NCBI GenBank assembly: GCA_030998225.1
Contig: JAPYXD010000710.1
Span: 33,061,501-33,125,500, forward strand
Source of the DNA: Diplolepis rosae
Taxonomy: Eukaryota > Arthropoda > Insecta > Hymenoptera > Diplolepididae
DNA length: 64,000 nt
Direction: 5' to 3'
The number at the start of each line of letters is the position of its first letter. Position 1 is the stretch's first letter. Below are positions 25,491-37,240 of this stretch, one piece after another. Under the pieces are notes generated by a model. It saw nothing but the letters and a program-made list of their open reading frames with translations. It made no database searches and had not been told where the DNA came from. The position numbers and the translations under genes were made by a program.

Positions 25491-25919
25491 ATTAGTTACA
25501 ATTACCATGTAGATTTCTCTCAGTGTGGAAGGTTTTTCTTTAGCTTAAGAAATTATTTAATCTTTCATGCAACTGGGACATTAATCTGGAGAAGAAGATA
25601 GTACAACTTGAAAGTCGAACGTTTGGCATGGATAAAATAAGGAAGCTGATTTTATTTATTTTAGATTTTCCCTATTTGTGTATATCTAGCAGATTGTCAA
25701 TGAATGAGAGATTCTGCTACAACCAATATTAAAATGAATAAAAAAATTAAGAAAAATGACAAGATTGCAAAAACTTTTTTTCGGAACCAGAAGGTTACGA
25801 AATGTGGAAATTTGCTAAAACGGGAGTAAAATTTTACATAAAACGGGGGGAGGGGGGGGGGGTTACAACTTGCTCGATCAATTTTACACTTACTTTTGAC
25901 TACAGGATATCTCAGAACA

Positions 25920-26460
25920 TTTCACATAGTTCAAGATACTTCAGAGTATTTCAAGGTACTTCAGGATATTTCAAAGTATTTAGGATATTCCGCATACAAG
26001 ATACTTTACATACTTCAGAATACTTCAAGGTATTTCGGGATAGTTCAAAATATTTCAGTGTACTTCAGGATATTTTACGTACTTCTAGATGCTTCATATA
26101 AGTCATATAAGTATAAGTATAATATCATATAAGTCCAAGGCACTTCAGAACATTTTGAGGTACTTCAAGATATTTGAAAGTCCTTTGGGATATTTCAAGG
26201 TACTTCAGAATATTTCACATACTTTAAAATACTTTACGTACATACTTCAGTATATTTTAAGGTACTTCAAGATATTTCAGTATACTTCAGGATATTTCAA
26301 ATACTCCATATAATTCAGAATATTTCGAAGTACTTCGAGATAGTTCAAAATATTCCTGCGTACTTCCGGATATTTCACATACTCCAAGTTACTTCATATA
26401 TTCAAATTGGATAGTTGTGTTTTCTAATTCAAAATATTTCAAGGTTCCTCAGGATATTTT
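25920..26460. repeat. Minisatellite, left block
   Basis: Degenerate tandem units of roughly 15-17 bases built around TACTTCAGGATATTTCA repeat for over 500 bases. The open frames here are a by-product of the repeat. The array continues at 27499 after an insertion. Confidence 0.8.
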
Positions 26461-26463
26461 ACA

Positions 26464-27498
26464 CACGGAAAAAAAAGTATAGTTGTGACAGCAAAGTTAT
26501 TCTTTGCGACAGTTAAACGTTTAGCTGGTAACGAACGAGCGAATGAAGGCATATCTCGGATTCAGCCAAAGTGAATATCCGTAACCACTTTAGCTATTCC
26601 AGCGATTTTCTATAGTCGAGAAAGGCACTGTTTATAGCTAGAATTGAGATTTTACAATTATAAAAGAAGGCTAATTGAAAAGTATAGCTACCGCAGTTAT
26701 AATCTTAAGAACATGACAATAACAAAATAATTTTGAGTCATTTGTAGGTTATGTGACACGATATATATTTATGGAGTATAAGCAAATAAAAATATGACAT
26801 AATTTTTCCGTGCTTGAAATCTTTATAATCAGTATTAAGGATTTTCATTTTCTCAAAACGAAAAAACCTTTTTTTTTTATTCGCAAATAGTAGCAAAATT
26901 TAGAAGAACTTTTTGTGTTCGTTACAATAAGAAATTGCAAGCAGTTTGTAAACATACATATTTTGATTGCAGTAAGTAAAAAGACATGAAAATGGAAAAA
27001 TATGCAAAACTAACCTTCAAATACGGGAATGTACTTATCCAACTTCCACTGTTGGAGAATGTTACGTACATAAAAATCAGCCATCGTTTAACAGTTTGCT
27101 TACCTTTAATACTTTAAAATTACAGTAATTTAAACTTTAAACATTGCACTTAAGCTTTAGTTGTCATTTTAAATACATCACCACATAAACTTGCAGGGAT
27201 TTACAATATAGCTAGCATAGAGATATTGAAATTGACAATAGCTGATAAACAAGTTGCTGCTATGGGAATATATATTTCTATTTCATTTATACTTTTTACT
27301 TAATTCTACCATATTGGAAACATATGCAATTTGTAGAAAATAATAATTTCTGTTATTCAGCAACTGTGTGAAATGTGCTTCTTCACCTAAACAGTTTATA
27401 CAATTTGACTAAAGTTTTATATGATTTGAACACATTAATTCTTTGAAATTGGGATCATTCTTCATTCGCTCGGTCGCCTAGTTAAATTTTTTTCCGTG
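26464..27498. mobile_element. 1.03-kb element inserted in the minisatellite
   Basis: It starts CACGGAAAAAAAA and ends TTTTTTTCCGTG, with a further inverted match (CGAGCGAATGAAG) inside both ends. The same minisatellite lies on both sides, so its borders are clear. No transposase frame was seen. Confidence 0.7.
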
Positions 27499-27845
27499 CA
27501 TAATTCAATATATTTCACATACTTTAAGATACTTTACATACTTCAGTATATTTTAAGGTACTTCAGGATATTTCAAAGTATTTCAAGATATTTCACATAC
27601 TCAATATAATTCAGAATATTTCGAGGTACTTCAGGATAGTTCAAAATATTTCAGTGTACTTCAGGACATTTCACGTATTTCAAGATACTTCACATACTTC
27701 AGTATATTTCCAAGATACCTTTAGATATGTTAGGATATTCCAAAGTACTTTAGTATACTTCAAGGTATTTTAGATAATTGCATGATATTTCATCGTACCG
27801 CAGGATATTTCACACATACTTTAAGATAAATCAGGATATTTGAGC
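27499..27845. repeat. Minisatellite, right block
   Basis: Continuation of the TACTTCAGGATATTTCA-type array after the 1.03-kb insertion. Confidence 0.75.
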
Positions 27846-28199
27846 TCAAGTGTACACCTAACTTAATGAGTTGTCAACCCCTCGCACAAAACCGATACCT
27901 TCTCATATATCATGAAAATCTAAATTGTACACACTTATACCTACTGCAATGGAATGCGTGCTAGCGTTTATTATTCGTGAACAAGATAACATATCAGGTT
28001 TATCTTTTGTTCCGAATATATAGACTCCCCAGTAGAATTTCGTCCTGATCTTCTCTGTTCCTTCGCACTTTCTTCAGAGGAAAATGAGTGAGGCAGTAAT
28101 AAAGATCGTGAATGAGGGATTAGTAAGGGGTAAAGTGGAGATGCTGGTGTGAGAAGGAAGATGAAGAAGAAAAGATTAAGAGAAAAAGTGAGTGACGTA

Positions 28200-28560
28200 G
28201 ATGAAACAATAGGAATAGATCGAGGTAGACAGTGAGATGGTAAGAACCTAGCGCGGGAGAAGTGGGGGTTCACGGATCTTTGTGGAAAAGGAACGAAGAG
28301 GGGAGAGGGTAGCGTTGCTGATCGCGAACTTGTGTGGAGGGGAGGCTCGGGTCGCCGCTGTCGGGAGTAAACCCCCATCGGGGCGGTACGTCCCGTCAGT
28401 CATTCGTGCTCCTTTGCTAGAGAGAGTCTGTTCGTTTCGTTTAGTGTTGGTACTTGACAACAAAATCGCATGTAGGGTGACATAATCTCGCGTTCTTAAG
28501 CGCATTGCATCGGCGTCGTGTCCACGGATCATCACCGTGTGACTAAACAAAGACGACGCA
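28200..28560. promoter_or_regulatory. GC/CpG-richer island, candidate promoter or 5' exon
   Basis: In a strongly AT-rich setting this stretch is GC-rich with many CG dinucleotides (for example CGGGTCGCCGCTGTCGGG) and has TCAGTCATTCG, an arthropod initiator-like TCAGT, near 28397. Long frames occur on both strands but none resembles a protein family. It may be a promoter and untranslated first exon, perhaps of the furin-like gene 5.5 kb downstream; that link is inference. Confidence 0.35.
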
Positions 28561-29173
28561 TGTCATTGGATTTAATAACGGTAAATATTCAGAACAGATA
28601 TTGACAGATTGTTTAATAAAAGTTGTGCAACTGACACCGGCCGGTATGTGTTTCATCAAACATAATGCTCGAGTGTTATCCCCTTGCTTGGTGTTCCTCT
28701 CTATTCTGACAAGATCCTTTGATCCTTGCCAACCTCTTTCTAACGCCGATCTACATTTCAAAATCCATAAACATTACGAAGGCTTGCTTTTATCTTCAAA
28801 GGGATTTTTTATTTTTGAAAGATGAGGTAAGAGAGTGAATCATCTGATTATTGGAAACCGATTCAAGCAGTTGCACAGCATCGAATAACTTTGGTACAAG
28901 AGCGTTAATTAATTGAGTCGGCGGGTTTTAACTTTTAAGTTATTCAAAATACTTTTAAATTGTATTTGATATTTAGAATTTAATTTATTTTTTATTCTAG
29001 TTAAGGTATTTATTCGAAATTCTAGGTGTTTGGTAAGAACCAGAGACAATACAAGTATCGTCGGCTCTGTTCATGAGCTGATTGGGAAAAAAGTGGTCAA
29101 AGCCAGTCCACGTTGCTATGTAGCTATCACAATGCTTGCGATTCACTAACCAGTTCAATCCATTCACGGTCTG

Positions 29174-29244
29174 TATAAAAGGGATCCAGCTCTTCGGTCA
29201 TCTATAAAGGTCAGTTTCAGGTAAACGTCTACCTGAAAGTGACC
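29174..29244 (+). promoter_or_regulatory. TATA-containing candidate core promoter with hairpin
   Basis: TATAAAAGGG at 29174 is followed by initiator-like TCA at 29198 and TCAGTT at 29211. A 15-bp stem with one mismatch and a 6-base loop spans 29209-29244 and contains CAG/GTAAAC, a possible splice donor. No coding exon follows directly. It may start a non-coding transcript or an upstream untranslated exon of the furin-like gene. Confidence 0.35.
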
Positions 29245-30580
29245 GAGGATCGAAAAACTCGGCCCTTGCCATACGGATTAATAGATTGCTAACTCTCGTT
29301 GCAGTTATTAGAACGTAAGCCACTTTTCGAAGTAAAGAAAAAAAGTTATTTTACTAAAAATTTTTAAAATATCTAAGAATACAAAAAATGTATCAGAGTA
29401 CATATACTGAAATACAAACAGCATACTTCATTTTTCCGATATTCTGTAAATATAAGAGACTTATCTTAAAACATGAGAGACACGTCCGTTAAATTCACAT
29501 TTCGGAGAAAATGTCGTAAATTTAATAAGTATTATATACTGGAATGTTTACCGATAAGTCTGTCATATTTACAAAATGTCGGTAAATTGAACTGAAATAT
29601 ATGTAAAATTTACGCAAGTTTCTGAACTTGTACGATTCTATACGACTGGTTATTCTATTTGCGTGGGAAAAAATTAGTATCCATTTATTGGCGAAATAAA
29701 ATTTTTCTGATTCCAAGGCATAATTAAATGTATAATTAGATAAAAATTCAAATCTGAATGAGTCATCATTTAAAAATTTGTCGATACTTATTAGTAGAAA
29801 CTATAAAATGATATGATGAGGTAAAAAAAGTTTTCCAAAAATATCTGCTGCGTCAATCGAACTTTATTCTTTTTGCGTAGGTCCTATGTAGAGTGATGAA
29901 AAATCATGATGATTCTTAGGGAGAACTATTTTTATTTTAAGAATCTCGAGACTTACTACTAATCTGATAAGAAAAAGAGAGGGGGTGATTGAGGATCAGG
30001 GTAAGGAGAGCTTTAATCTGTTGCAAGCTTTTGATACTTTTCATAAATTTAATGATAAACATAATGAATTAAATATGTAATTTTGTAACGCTTGGAATCT
30101 TTATTCAAGCTCTTTTTTAGTTATCAGAAAGTAATGATAGATAACATATCGTTGAAATGCATCACATCTAATAAGATAAAAAACGGTTAAATATCAGCAG
30201 AAATTGCACATGTTTATGATAGAAAAAGCAATCAAATTTGCGACGCATATAGATTAATATTATACTGAGAGACCAAATAAATACTTAACCTATGAAGCAA
30301 TACTAATAATTCGCATTCCAACATAAATCATTATTTTACATTACATGATATCGAATGTGCAATTAAATTTTTTCTCGTATGCAAAAAATGTTTCCTTTTT
30401 TGAAATTTTGAGCAAAAAGGCTATTTTGTAGAGACGAATCATTTGGAGCAAGGAAATTAGTATAACAATCGTAAAATGAAGCAAAAGGGTTTTTGAAGCA
30501 AGAAGCTAATGTTTAGATTTAAGAAATGCTTTAAGGCAAATAAATTATCAGGGCACAGTGAGTAATTTATTACAAAGGGA
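29245..30580. other. AT-rich spacer
   Basis: No exon, RNA gene or repeat was recognised here. Confidence 0.4.
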
Positions 30581-30900
30581 CACGGAGAAACCCAAGTTTA
30601 CAATTTTTGATAAACTATGTTTTAATTTAGGAAAAAACGTGTTATAGTGAGAATTATTCCCAGCGAAATATTGACCTTTAGATGAACTATATGATAATTT
30701 ACTATGGATTATATCAAATTTTACTATAACTTATACCAAAGTTCCATATCATTTTTCGAATCTTTAGTATTTTGACTGAGAAAAATTTTCAGTAAGCCAG
30801 GAATAATTACCATTGCACCTCGATTTTCCCTAAATTCCAAATATTTTTTAGAATTACCATTTCTAAAAAAACATATATTGCTATACAAAGTTTCTCCGTG
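30581..30900. mobile_element. MITE family B, intact 320-bp copy
   Basis: The ends are CACGGAGAAAC and GTTTCTCCGTG. The interior shares long blocks (TTTACAATTTTTG, TTTTTCGAATCTTTAGTATTT, CCTCGATTTTCCCTA) with the tandem copies at 43791-45364. Confidence 0.75.
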
Positions 30901-30949
30901 GATATTTTATGAAATATTCATAAAATAGGACTTGTATCGAAACTCAAAT

Positions 30950-31815
30950 AATAAATTTCATACGATGTTGTTGTTAATAATTGGCTTTAGGGTCCAGAAA
31001 CGATAACTCAGAAGGTTAGATACCTTCAAACCTTTCGACTCCCATCGGAGTCCTCATCAATGCTCTTTATTTCTAAAATATCAAAACAATGAATAAAATA
31101 TTGCACATATAAACCTTATTTTGGAGTAAACTTTGGTAATGTGAAAAAATGTAAAAATCCGTGAGACAATTTACACCATTTACATTTTATCGATGTTTTC
31201 TGTACAATTTTGTGTAAATTGTCTCAGGGATTTTTACATTTTTTCACATTACCAAAGTTTACTCCAAAAGAAGGTTTATATGTGCAATATTTTATTTATT
31301 GTTTTGATATTTTAGAAATAAAGAGCATTGATGAGGACTCCGATCAGATTCGAAACGTTTGAAAGTATGTAAATTTCTGAGTTATTTTTTTTTTTGGACT
31401 TTAAGGATATGTTATACTTAGGAGATTAGCAAATTTGATTGATTTTAGGTTACTACATGCTTGTGTCCAAATTAACTGAAATTTTCTTTTCAAAATTTGG
31501 GAAATGGTAGAGAAGATAGAAACGGACGTAGATAAAATACTTTTGGTTTGAAAATTGAAAAGTTCAATTTTAGCTGATTTTTAGCAATATATATCGGAAA
31601 CGTTTTTTCATTGTCAAAGCCAAAAGTATTCTATCCACGCCCGTTTCTATTTTCTCTACCATTTCCCAAATTTTGAAAAGAAAATTTCAGTTAATTTGGA
31701 CACAGACATGTAGAAACTGAATCAAATTATTGACATTAAGTTGCTACTTTTCTCAAGTATCACATGCCCTTAAAGCTAATTATTAACAACAACATCGTAT
31801 GAATTTTATAAAATA
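30950..31815. mobile_element. Penelope-like inverted pair with hammerhead-like cores
   Basis: The outer arms CATACGATGTTGTTGTTAAT and their inverse enclose mirrored copies of GGCTTTAGGGTCC and of a hammerhead-like hairpin at 31060-31031 (minus) and 31328-31356 (plus). A mirrored GTAATGTGAAAAAATGT block surrounds the centre near 31190. A separate hairpin element (31407-31766) is nested in the right arm. Attribution to Penelope-like elements rests on the hammerhead-like core and is tentative. Confidence 0.55.
31407..31766. mobile_element. Nested hairpin MITE in the right arm
   Basis: The terminal blocks ATGTTATACTT and AAGTATCACAT are inverted, and long inner arms (GTCCAAATTAACTGAAATTT and its complement) pair over about 100 bases. 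It interrupts the AAGG/CCTTAAAGC join of the host arm, so it arrived later. Confidence 0.65.
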
Positions 31816-33950
31816 ATGATATTTCTTGAAGTTTATTCAAATACACTGAAATTAAAAGATGAAAAGCAATGTATTTTATTATTAAATGAGCTGAAAATAT
31901 AATAGGTAAAAGTTAAATAAAATTCAAACATTCAATTAAAATATAGGCTGTTTACCGGGAGATAATATTTCCGTAGTAATGTCTCTTTGACAAAGAGATA
32001 AAAAGAGTAGAAGTTCTTTTCAAGCGATTCACGTTTGACCTGCTACTCAGGTAAACCAAAAGTCGTGTAGAATGCGTACGAACTTGTGGTAGTCCGTGAC
32101 CTCGCGAACTTCCTGCTGCGAGATTGTTAGAAAGGCCTTGACGTGACTGGCGAGCAGATCGACTTTCCGTTATTTCTTTTGCTCGCAAATAAGTTTACTT
32201 TGCCAAAATGCAAGGTTACACTTTTTTCCACATGGCTCTACTATATAACCCAATAGTTGCTATTATAATTTTAAAAAAGAATACAAAAATACATTGGCGA
32301 ATTCATACTCATCTTGAAAAAGAGACATTTTCATATTTTTCCAAGTTTTTATGGAGTAGACATTTTATTTTGCTGAGTTTCCAGGTTTCTTTATGTTTCA
32401 TGGAACTTCCAAATGGGATTTTTTGAAGAAGAGTATTAAACTTTTTTCAACAACTTTTATTACCTGGTCTTTTTTATCTTGTCAACGTTTCATGTTATAT
32501 TACTTTCTCTTACATCATAAAACTCCTTTCGATGGAGGTTTTACAGCATCAGGTTTTTACCCTATTGTCCTAATACTACAAGCAACTTTTAGACTTGATC
32601 ACTAAATTTATGCAACTAATTCTTTCAGATATTTAAACGTTCTGTGGTAATCATAGAGCCGCTAAAAACGATAATTTTAAAATCCAAGATTGCATTATCA
32701 TCGAAATAACTTGAATTTAATAAAAACTATAAGACTTTCAAACATGGAGAAGAAGGAAGTGGAAAACTTCACTTCTTAAAAGACTAAGAAAAGTAGACTG
32801 AAATTTTTAGATCGTCGACTCGTCTTCTTCCTCTTTTTCCAAACTGTTTTATCAGCGAGTTTGGCGTAGGTGCAAGCTAAAGTTTCCTTTATTCTAAAAG
32901 AACATTCTTGTGCTTGTTTTCAGATCGACAATCAAATTTCCCCGGAAGAAGTTAAGTTTAGGGAAGAGGAACCAAGAGGCTGAAACACGGATGAGAAATA
33001 ATTTGCAGATACTGATCAATAATGTAAATCTACCAAGGTCTGCAATCTTGAAAGCACTGAAATTGCTACAGTGACCTCAATCCTCTCTACAGATGGGCAA
33101 CGTTTTAGGAAATTCAAACTCGTTAATTATCATAGTTCGAAATTTCTCTTGGGCGATAAATTGAACCATTTTTCGGAATGTCTACCCATCACTAAGGGTA
33201 CTCTTCTGATTCGTGGTTGTTTTGTTAGAACCATTCTGGCTGAATACAATATCGAACGGATCAAAGAATCGGCATCAAATGCTTTTCCTCGACACTCGAG
33301 TCTCAGTGCATTCGTTGTTGAAAGTTTCCCTAAGCGATCGTACACCAACCCCTTTTGCTTCTCTGCCAGCGTAAATGGAAAAGTGAAGAAACAAGTGGGG
33401 TTGTATAAAACTGGGCGAGGGCGAGGACGGAGGCGACGACGACGACGACGACGAAGAAAGCGAAAGGGAGAAGATCAGAAATCCTATGCACGGGAAAAGT
33501 AAGGGTCTTAATTAGTAGGATAGTCATTGACTTGAAATTATTAGGCAGATACGATTACCAACTGGACAAAAGCAGTCATGAAGAGCTGCGGAAAGTGAAG
33601 GGTTCTACGAGGGTGAATAGGGATCGTTTAGCTGAAGGGTTGAAAGAGACAGAACGGAGAAACATTCGTTTTCAGGGAACACACAAATCTCGTGGCATTG
33701 ATCACTTTCCGTTTATCAATGATTTCGCTTTTCCCCTTTTCACGCTCAGCGACCTGTCCGCTACAGGCATCATAACGAACCAACTCGGTAATTCCCCTAC
33801 TAGGGGCTTTACTCGTTGAATTGCACAGCTCAAGAGAAGACTCGCTCTACGGAAAAGCAACACGTCACAATTATTCGCACAGACAAGAATTTATCTTTGA
33901 CGCATTTTGTGTATTTAATGAATGACGAACACGGCATTCGGTTTGGTCGA
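31816..33950. other. Spacer upstream of the furin-like gene
   Basis: Several mid-size frames occur (33071-33502 is the longest, with an Arg run from CGA repeats at 33430-33455), but none shows a known domain or splice structure. The 33300-34050 part is GC-richer and may be promoter-proximal. I see nothing firm. Confidence 0.35.
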
Positions 33951-33954
33951 GCGA

Positions 33955-34055
33955 CATATAAGAGCGCGAAGTTAAAGGTAGAACAGAGTCGTCGGTGATA
34001 GTGAGTGTGTAAGTGACGGTGACGGTGGAAATATTCCAGAAGCGCTGGAACGACG
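33955..34055 (+). promoter_or_regulatory. Likely promoter and 5' leader of furin-like gene
   Basis: CATATAAGAGCGCG at about 33955 is TATA-like and is followed by a GC-richer leader up to the start codon at 34056. The position fits a transcript starting about 33985. Additional upstream promoters are possible. Confidence 0.4.
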
Positions 34056-34211
34056 ATGTGCACCAAGTGGATTTTAATCTTGACTATCTTGTTTTCAACA
34101 AGGGATAATCCTGCCAGGGCCTATACAAATCAATGGGCCGCGCATATCGAGGGTGGACCAGAAGTAGCCAAGAAAGTTGCCGCAGATCATGGGTTCCGAT
34201 ATCTTGACAAG
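34056..34211 (+). CDS. Furin-like proprotein convertase, first coding exon only
   Basis: 52 codons run from ATG (context GGAACGACGATG) to a phase-0 GTCAGT donor. Residues 1 to about 22 form a signal peptide with hydrophobic core WILILTILF and an Ala-Arg-Ala end. After it comes the start of a subtilisin-type (S8) prodomain: YTNQWAAHIEGGPEVAKKVA and then DHGFRYLDK, matching the conserved pattern of furin and related convertases (NQWA-H--GG---A---A--HGF). The family cleaves precursors after paired basic residues in the secretory pathway. Catalytic Asp, His and Ser lie in later exons that are absent here, so the next exon must be more than 29 kb away. Fur1 and Fur2 cannot be told apart from this exon. 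Confidence 0.82.
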
Positions 34212-34740
34212 GTCAGTTACAAATATTATTTTAATCTTATCATTATATTTTAATTGTCCAGTATTGCTGTGCTGATAATAGTTTATTTTATTTTTATTTT
34301 ATTACATCCAATAACAATTTGGAGTTTTTTTACTAAAAGATCATCGAAAATACACAGAAAAAACTAGAGGTTCTATTCTGTTGTGGCTCAAATTAACCCT
34401 TTGCGGACGAATGTCGCCGCACAAGCGACATCACATTTCAATTCACTATAAGAATAAAATATTCTATTCTAAAATAACAGTTATTATTAGCATTCTGAAA
34501 GGAACGTCATTTCACTATCAATAGACTTCTTTAGAGTGTAATAGAGGATCCGAATCTGCAATAAAAAATAGATTAATTAAAAATAGTGTTATCGGTTCAA
34601 GTCAAAGCCCTCACTAGTGATATTGATTAAAATCTAAAAAATGCAAAAAAGGGAGTAGCGCTAATTTCACATTTTTAGAAATAACTATAGTACTTGAACA
34701 TATAATACAAAAAATGATTACTTGATATGTCAAATTAAAT
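34212..34740. other. Start of the presumed furin-like intron 1
   Basis: AT-rich sequence without exon signals; an ACACAGAAAAAAC motif at 34352 may be the end of a degraded MITE. The intron would extend through the rest of the window. Confidence 0.4.
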
Positions 34741-34744
34741 TTGA

Positions 34745-34772
34745 CTGACGAGGGCTCCGATTCGAGCCGAAC
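34745..34772 (+). ncRNA. Hammerhead-like ribozyme core, degraded
   Basis: CTGACGA is followed by a hairpin with a GGCTC/GAGCC stem and then GAAC, one A short of the hammerhead GAAAC. The downstream GGACCCTAAAGCC is shared with the other copies. Probably inactive. Confidence 0.4.
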
Positions 34773-34799
34773 GTATGATTAAATCGACAATCATTTTGG

Positions 34800-35100
34800 A
34801 CCCTAAAGCCAATTTTTCCCCGTGTAAAAATTTCATGGCACTGGCCAGCGCCGGATCAGACTGTCTGGTTTCCAGTTCTGGTGCTGACTATAAGACCTGG
34901 TCTGGGGCTGGCCAGAACTGTAACGTTTTTGTACGATCAGCCGCTAGTCAAGGCTAGCCAGCTACAAGCGAGCGGCTAGTCAGCTACTAATTCGTACCAT
35001 TTATAAAAAATAGAATTTCCCCATTTAAAATTTCAGTTACGACCCCCCCCCCCCCGGCGCGGGAAATTTTTTTTTGCAAAGCCGCTTTTTCCCCCTTGAA
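34800..35100. other. GC-richer patch with short repeats and a C run
   Basis: Repeated words GGCTAG/GCTAGTCAGCTA and CTGGCCAG occur close together, followed by a run of 13 C at about 35043. No gene. It may be a remnant of a foreign repeat; the C run is a possible assembly weak point. Confidence 0.35.
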
Positions 35101-37240
35101 AATAAAAAGTTTTTATTTTAGACATTTTTTTTCATACGATGCGTATTTATTGAGATATTTCGATGTCTCAAGATGAAAAACTAACTATAACTTTTCGGAG
35201 TTGAAAATAAATTTTAAAATGGAGTCAAAAGAGTTTTGATTACTTTATTATTATTTACTCTAGATTAAATAATTTTTACCTTAAATAGACGAAAGTAAAC
35301 TCCGGAAGCTGGAGTCTGTAAAGGTTCAAGCCATTATTTACTCCGCGAGTTTTCAACAGTGTATCATGTTTCACGTGACAAAGTTTCGATGTGATTTTAT
35401 GAAAATAGCAAGATAATTGTAGTTTTTTAAGAAATGCAAGTTTTGTTAACTTTTTCGAAAGATTTTAGAAAATTAATTCACATAGATTATGTGTGTATCC
35501 AATTATGGCAATAGTCGACTCATCTTGTATATTAAAAGCAGATATGAGACAGTTGGCAAATCACTATAAAGACTACAAAACGCTTTATCTCATAAAACTC
35601 ATAAGAAAGAAAAGAAGCAGTAATCAAATCTTCTCTCGCAGTTTTCATAAAACCATACTGGAACTTTATTATGTAGTGCGTGATAAAGTATCCAAAAGAA
35701 ACACTCCTTTACTTACAAGATGCTGCATTTCCTGCAAAACTTAAGGTGGAAGACATAGCTGTGAAGCACAAAATTGATGGGAAACTTAGAAAAGTTAAAA
35801 AAACAATTATTCTAAATCTTAAAACTCTTGAATCTCTTCATTTCTTTTATATCTTTCAATTCTTGTGAAATTTTTTAGTCTTTTCAGATCTTTTTTACTT
35901 CCCTAAAATATTTTAAAAATATTTTTAAATATTTCGGAAATGTTCATTGTCTTTTAAAGTCTCTTAATATATTTTTAATTTAAAATGTATTTTTATATGA
36001 TATTTGAAATCTTAAAATTTTCTCTCTTTTAATTTTAATTTTTTTATTTTATAATCCTTTTAAGTATCCTTAAATCTCGAAGTCTTGTATGCTCTTAAGA
36101 TCTGAGAAATGATCCTCTTAAATTTACTAAAAGAAGCTTTTGTGACGTTTTTTGAATCTCAAGCTTTGTGAAACTTGCTATCACTAAACAGTGTATCTTA
36201 TATTCTCTTATAATACAAGCTAGTCTTAATGGAAGGTCAGTAATGTTCGCGAAGAGCACGAAGAACATGATACAAGTATTGTACATTTGCATAGGTATCT
36301 CTGATACAGAGAGGATATCGGAGTCTAAATTAATCCAGTCACATTTGCAAACCACGAAGCCAATATGGCACAAGCATATTAATTAAAAATACTAAAGCAA
36401 GCGTAGAATTAAAGGATTTTTTATTTTCACTTTTAATAGTTTCGTTGAATTTTGTTAAATTCAGGGTTTCTACAGAAGTTTAGTCTCAAAATTCTACGAC
36501 TTTTTCATGTTTTTCAGGTCTAATTTTGAAAAAATCTATCTACTTTTTTTAAAAATCCAATCAAGATTCATTTTAACTTATTCTATTACAGTGAAAACGA
36601 CTTTTTAACAATAATTATTGAATTGTAAATTTTTCAATGTTTGTATAAAAGTGAAAAATAATTCTGTAATTATTATTATATTATTTTTATTAAAAATAGA
36701 ACACTTGAAGAACAATGATAGTCCATCTATTTATTTAAAAGTTAGGATTGCAGTTGGAAACAATAGTAATCTAAGAAGCTCTAAAATTTGTAGAAAAGTT
36801 AAAATAAAACTTTTAAATCGTATAAACAACTAATTTTGTCTATATATAAATTCATCGAGCTTTCATCAGTTCATAAATTTCTTTTTCGATCCCTTCAAGT
36901 TCTTTTTGCTTTTTCAACTGAATTTTCCGTTTCTTTTCCTTTAATTTTTGCATTTTGTCTGATATTTATCTTTTATCAAGTTTTCTTTTCCTTTCTTCTT
37001 CTCTTCTTCTTTTTGTTTCTTGATAGCATTTGAATATTTAAAAATAATTATTAAGAGTTTGAAATAGAGGCGACTTCAAAATTTCAAGTCGTTTTGTCAA
37101 AACTCCATGACTTTTCCAGGTTTTTCAGAACTCTGTAATTTAACGGTGCCTCGTACAATCCAAATTTTGAAAAAACCCTTTTTACATTCTCATCATGGAT
37201 GAGAAGGTATTGTTTTCTATACATTTAATAAATACAGACA
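35101..37240. other. AT-rich intronic sequence
   Basis: Overlapping small frames at 35493-35868 look coding-like for a short way (for example TLLYLQDAAFPAKLKVEDIA) but are in two frames and resemble no family I know. Otherwise nothing was recognised. Confidence 0.35.

Noticed and set aside
25802..26313. Overlapping plus-strand frames with repeated TSRYF/YFKV words
   Set aside because: They are translations of the minisatellite, present in several frames.
27971..28378. 135-codon minus-strand frame in the CpG-rich island
   Set aside because: Low-complexity Ser/Pro/Leu/Phe composition caused by purine-rich sequence on the other strand; no family resemblance.
29209..29244. microRNA precursor
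   Set aside because: The stem is only 15 bp with a 6-base loop, too short for an animal pre-miRNA.
33071..33502. 143-codon plus-strand frame ahead of the furin-like exon
   Set aside because: The Arg run comes from a CGA microsatellite, no domain is recognisable, and there is no good start context or splice structure.
35493..35868. Two overlapping plus-strand frames that look faintly coding
   Set aside because: Frame changes midway and no recognised family; not enough to call even a pseudogene.
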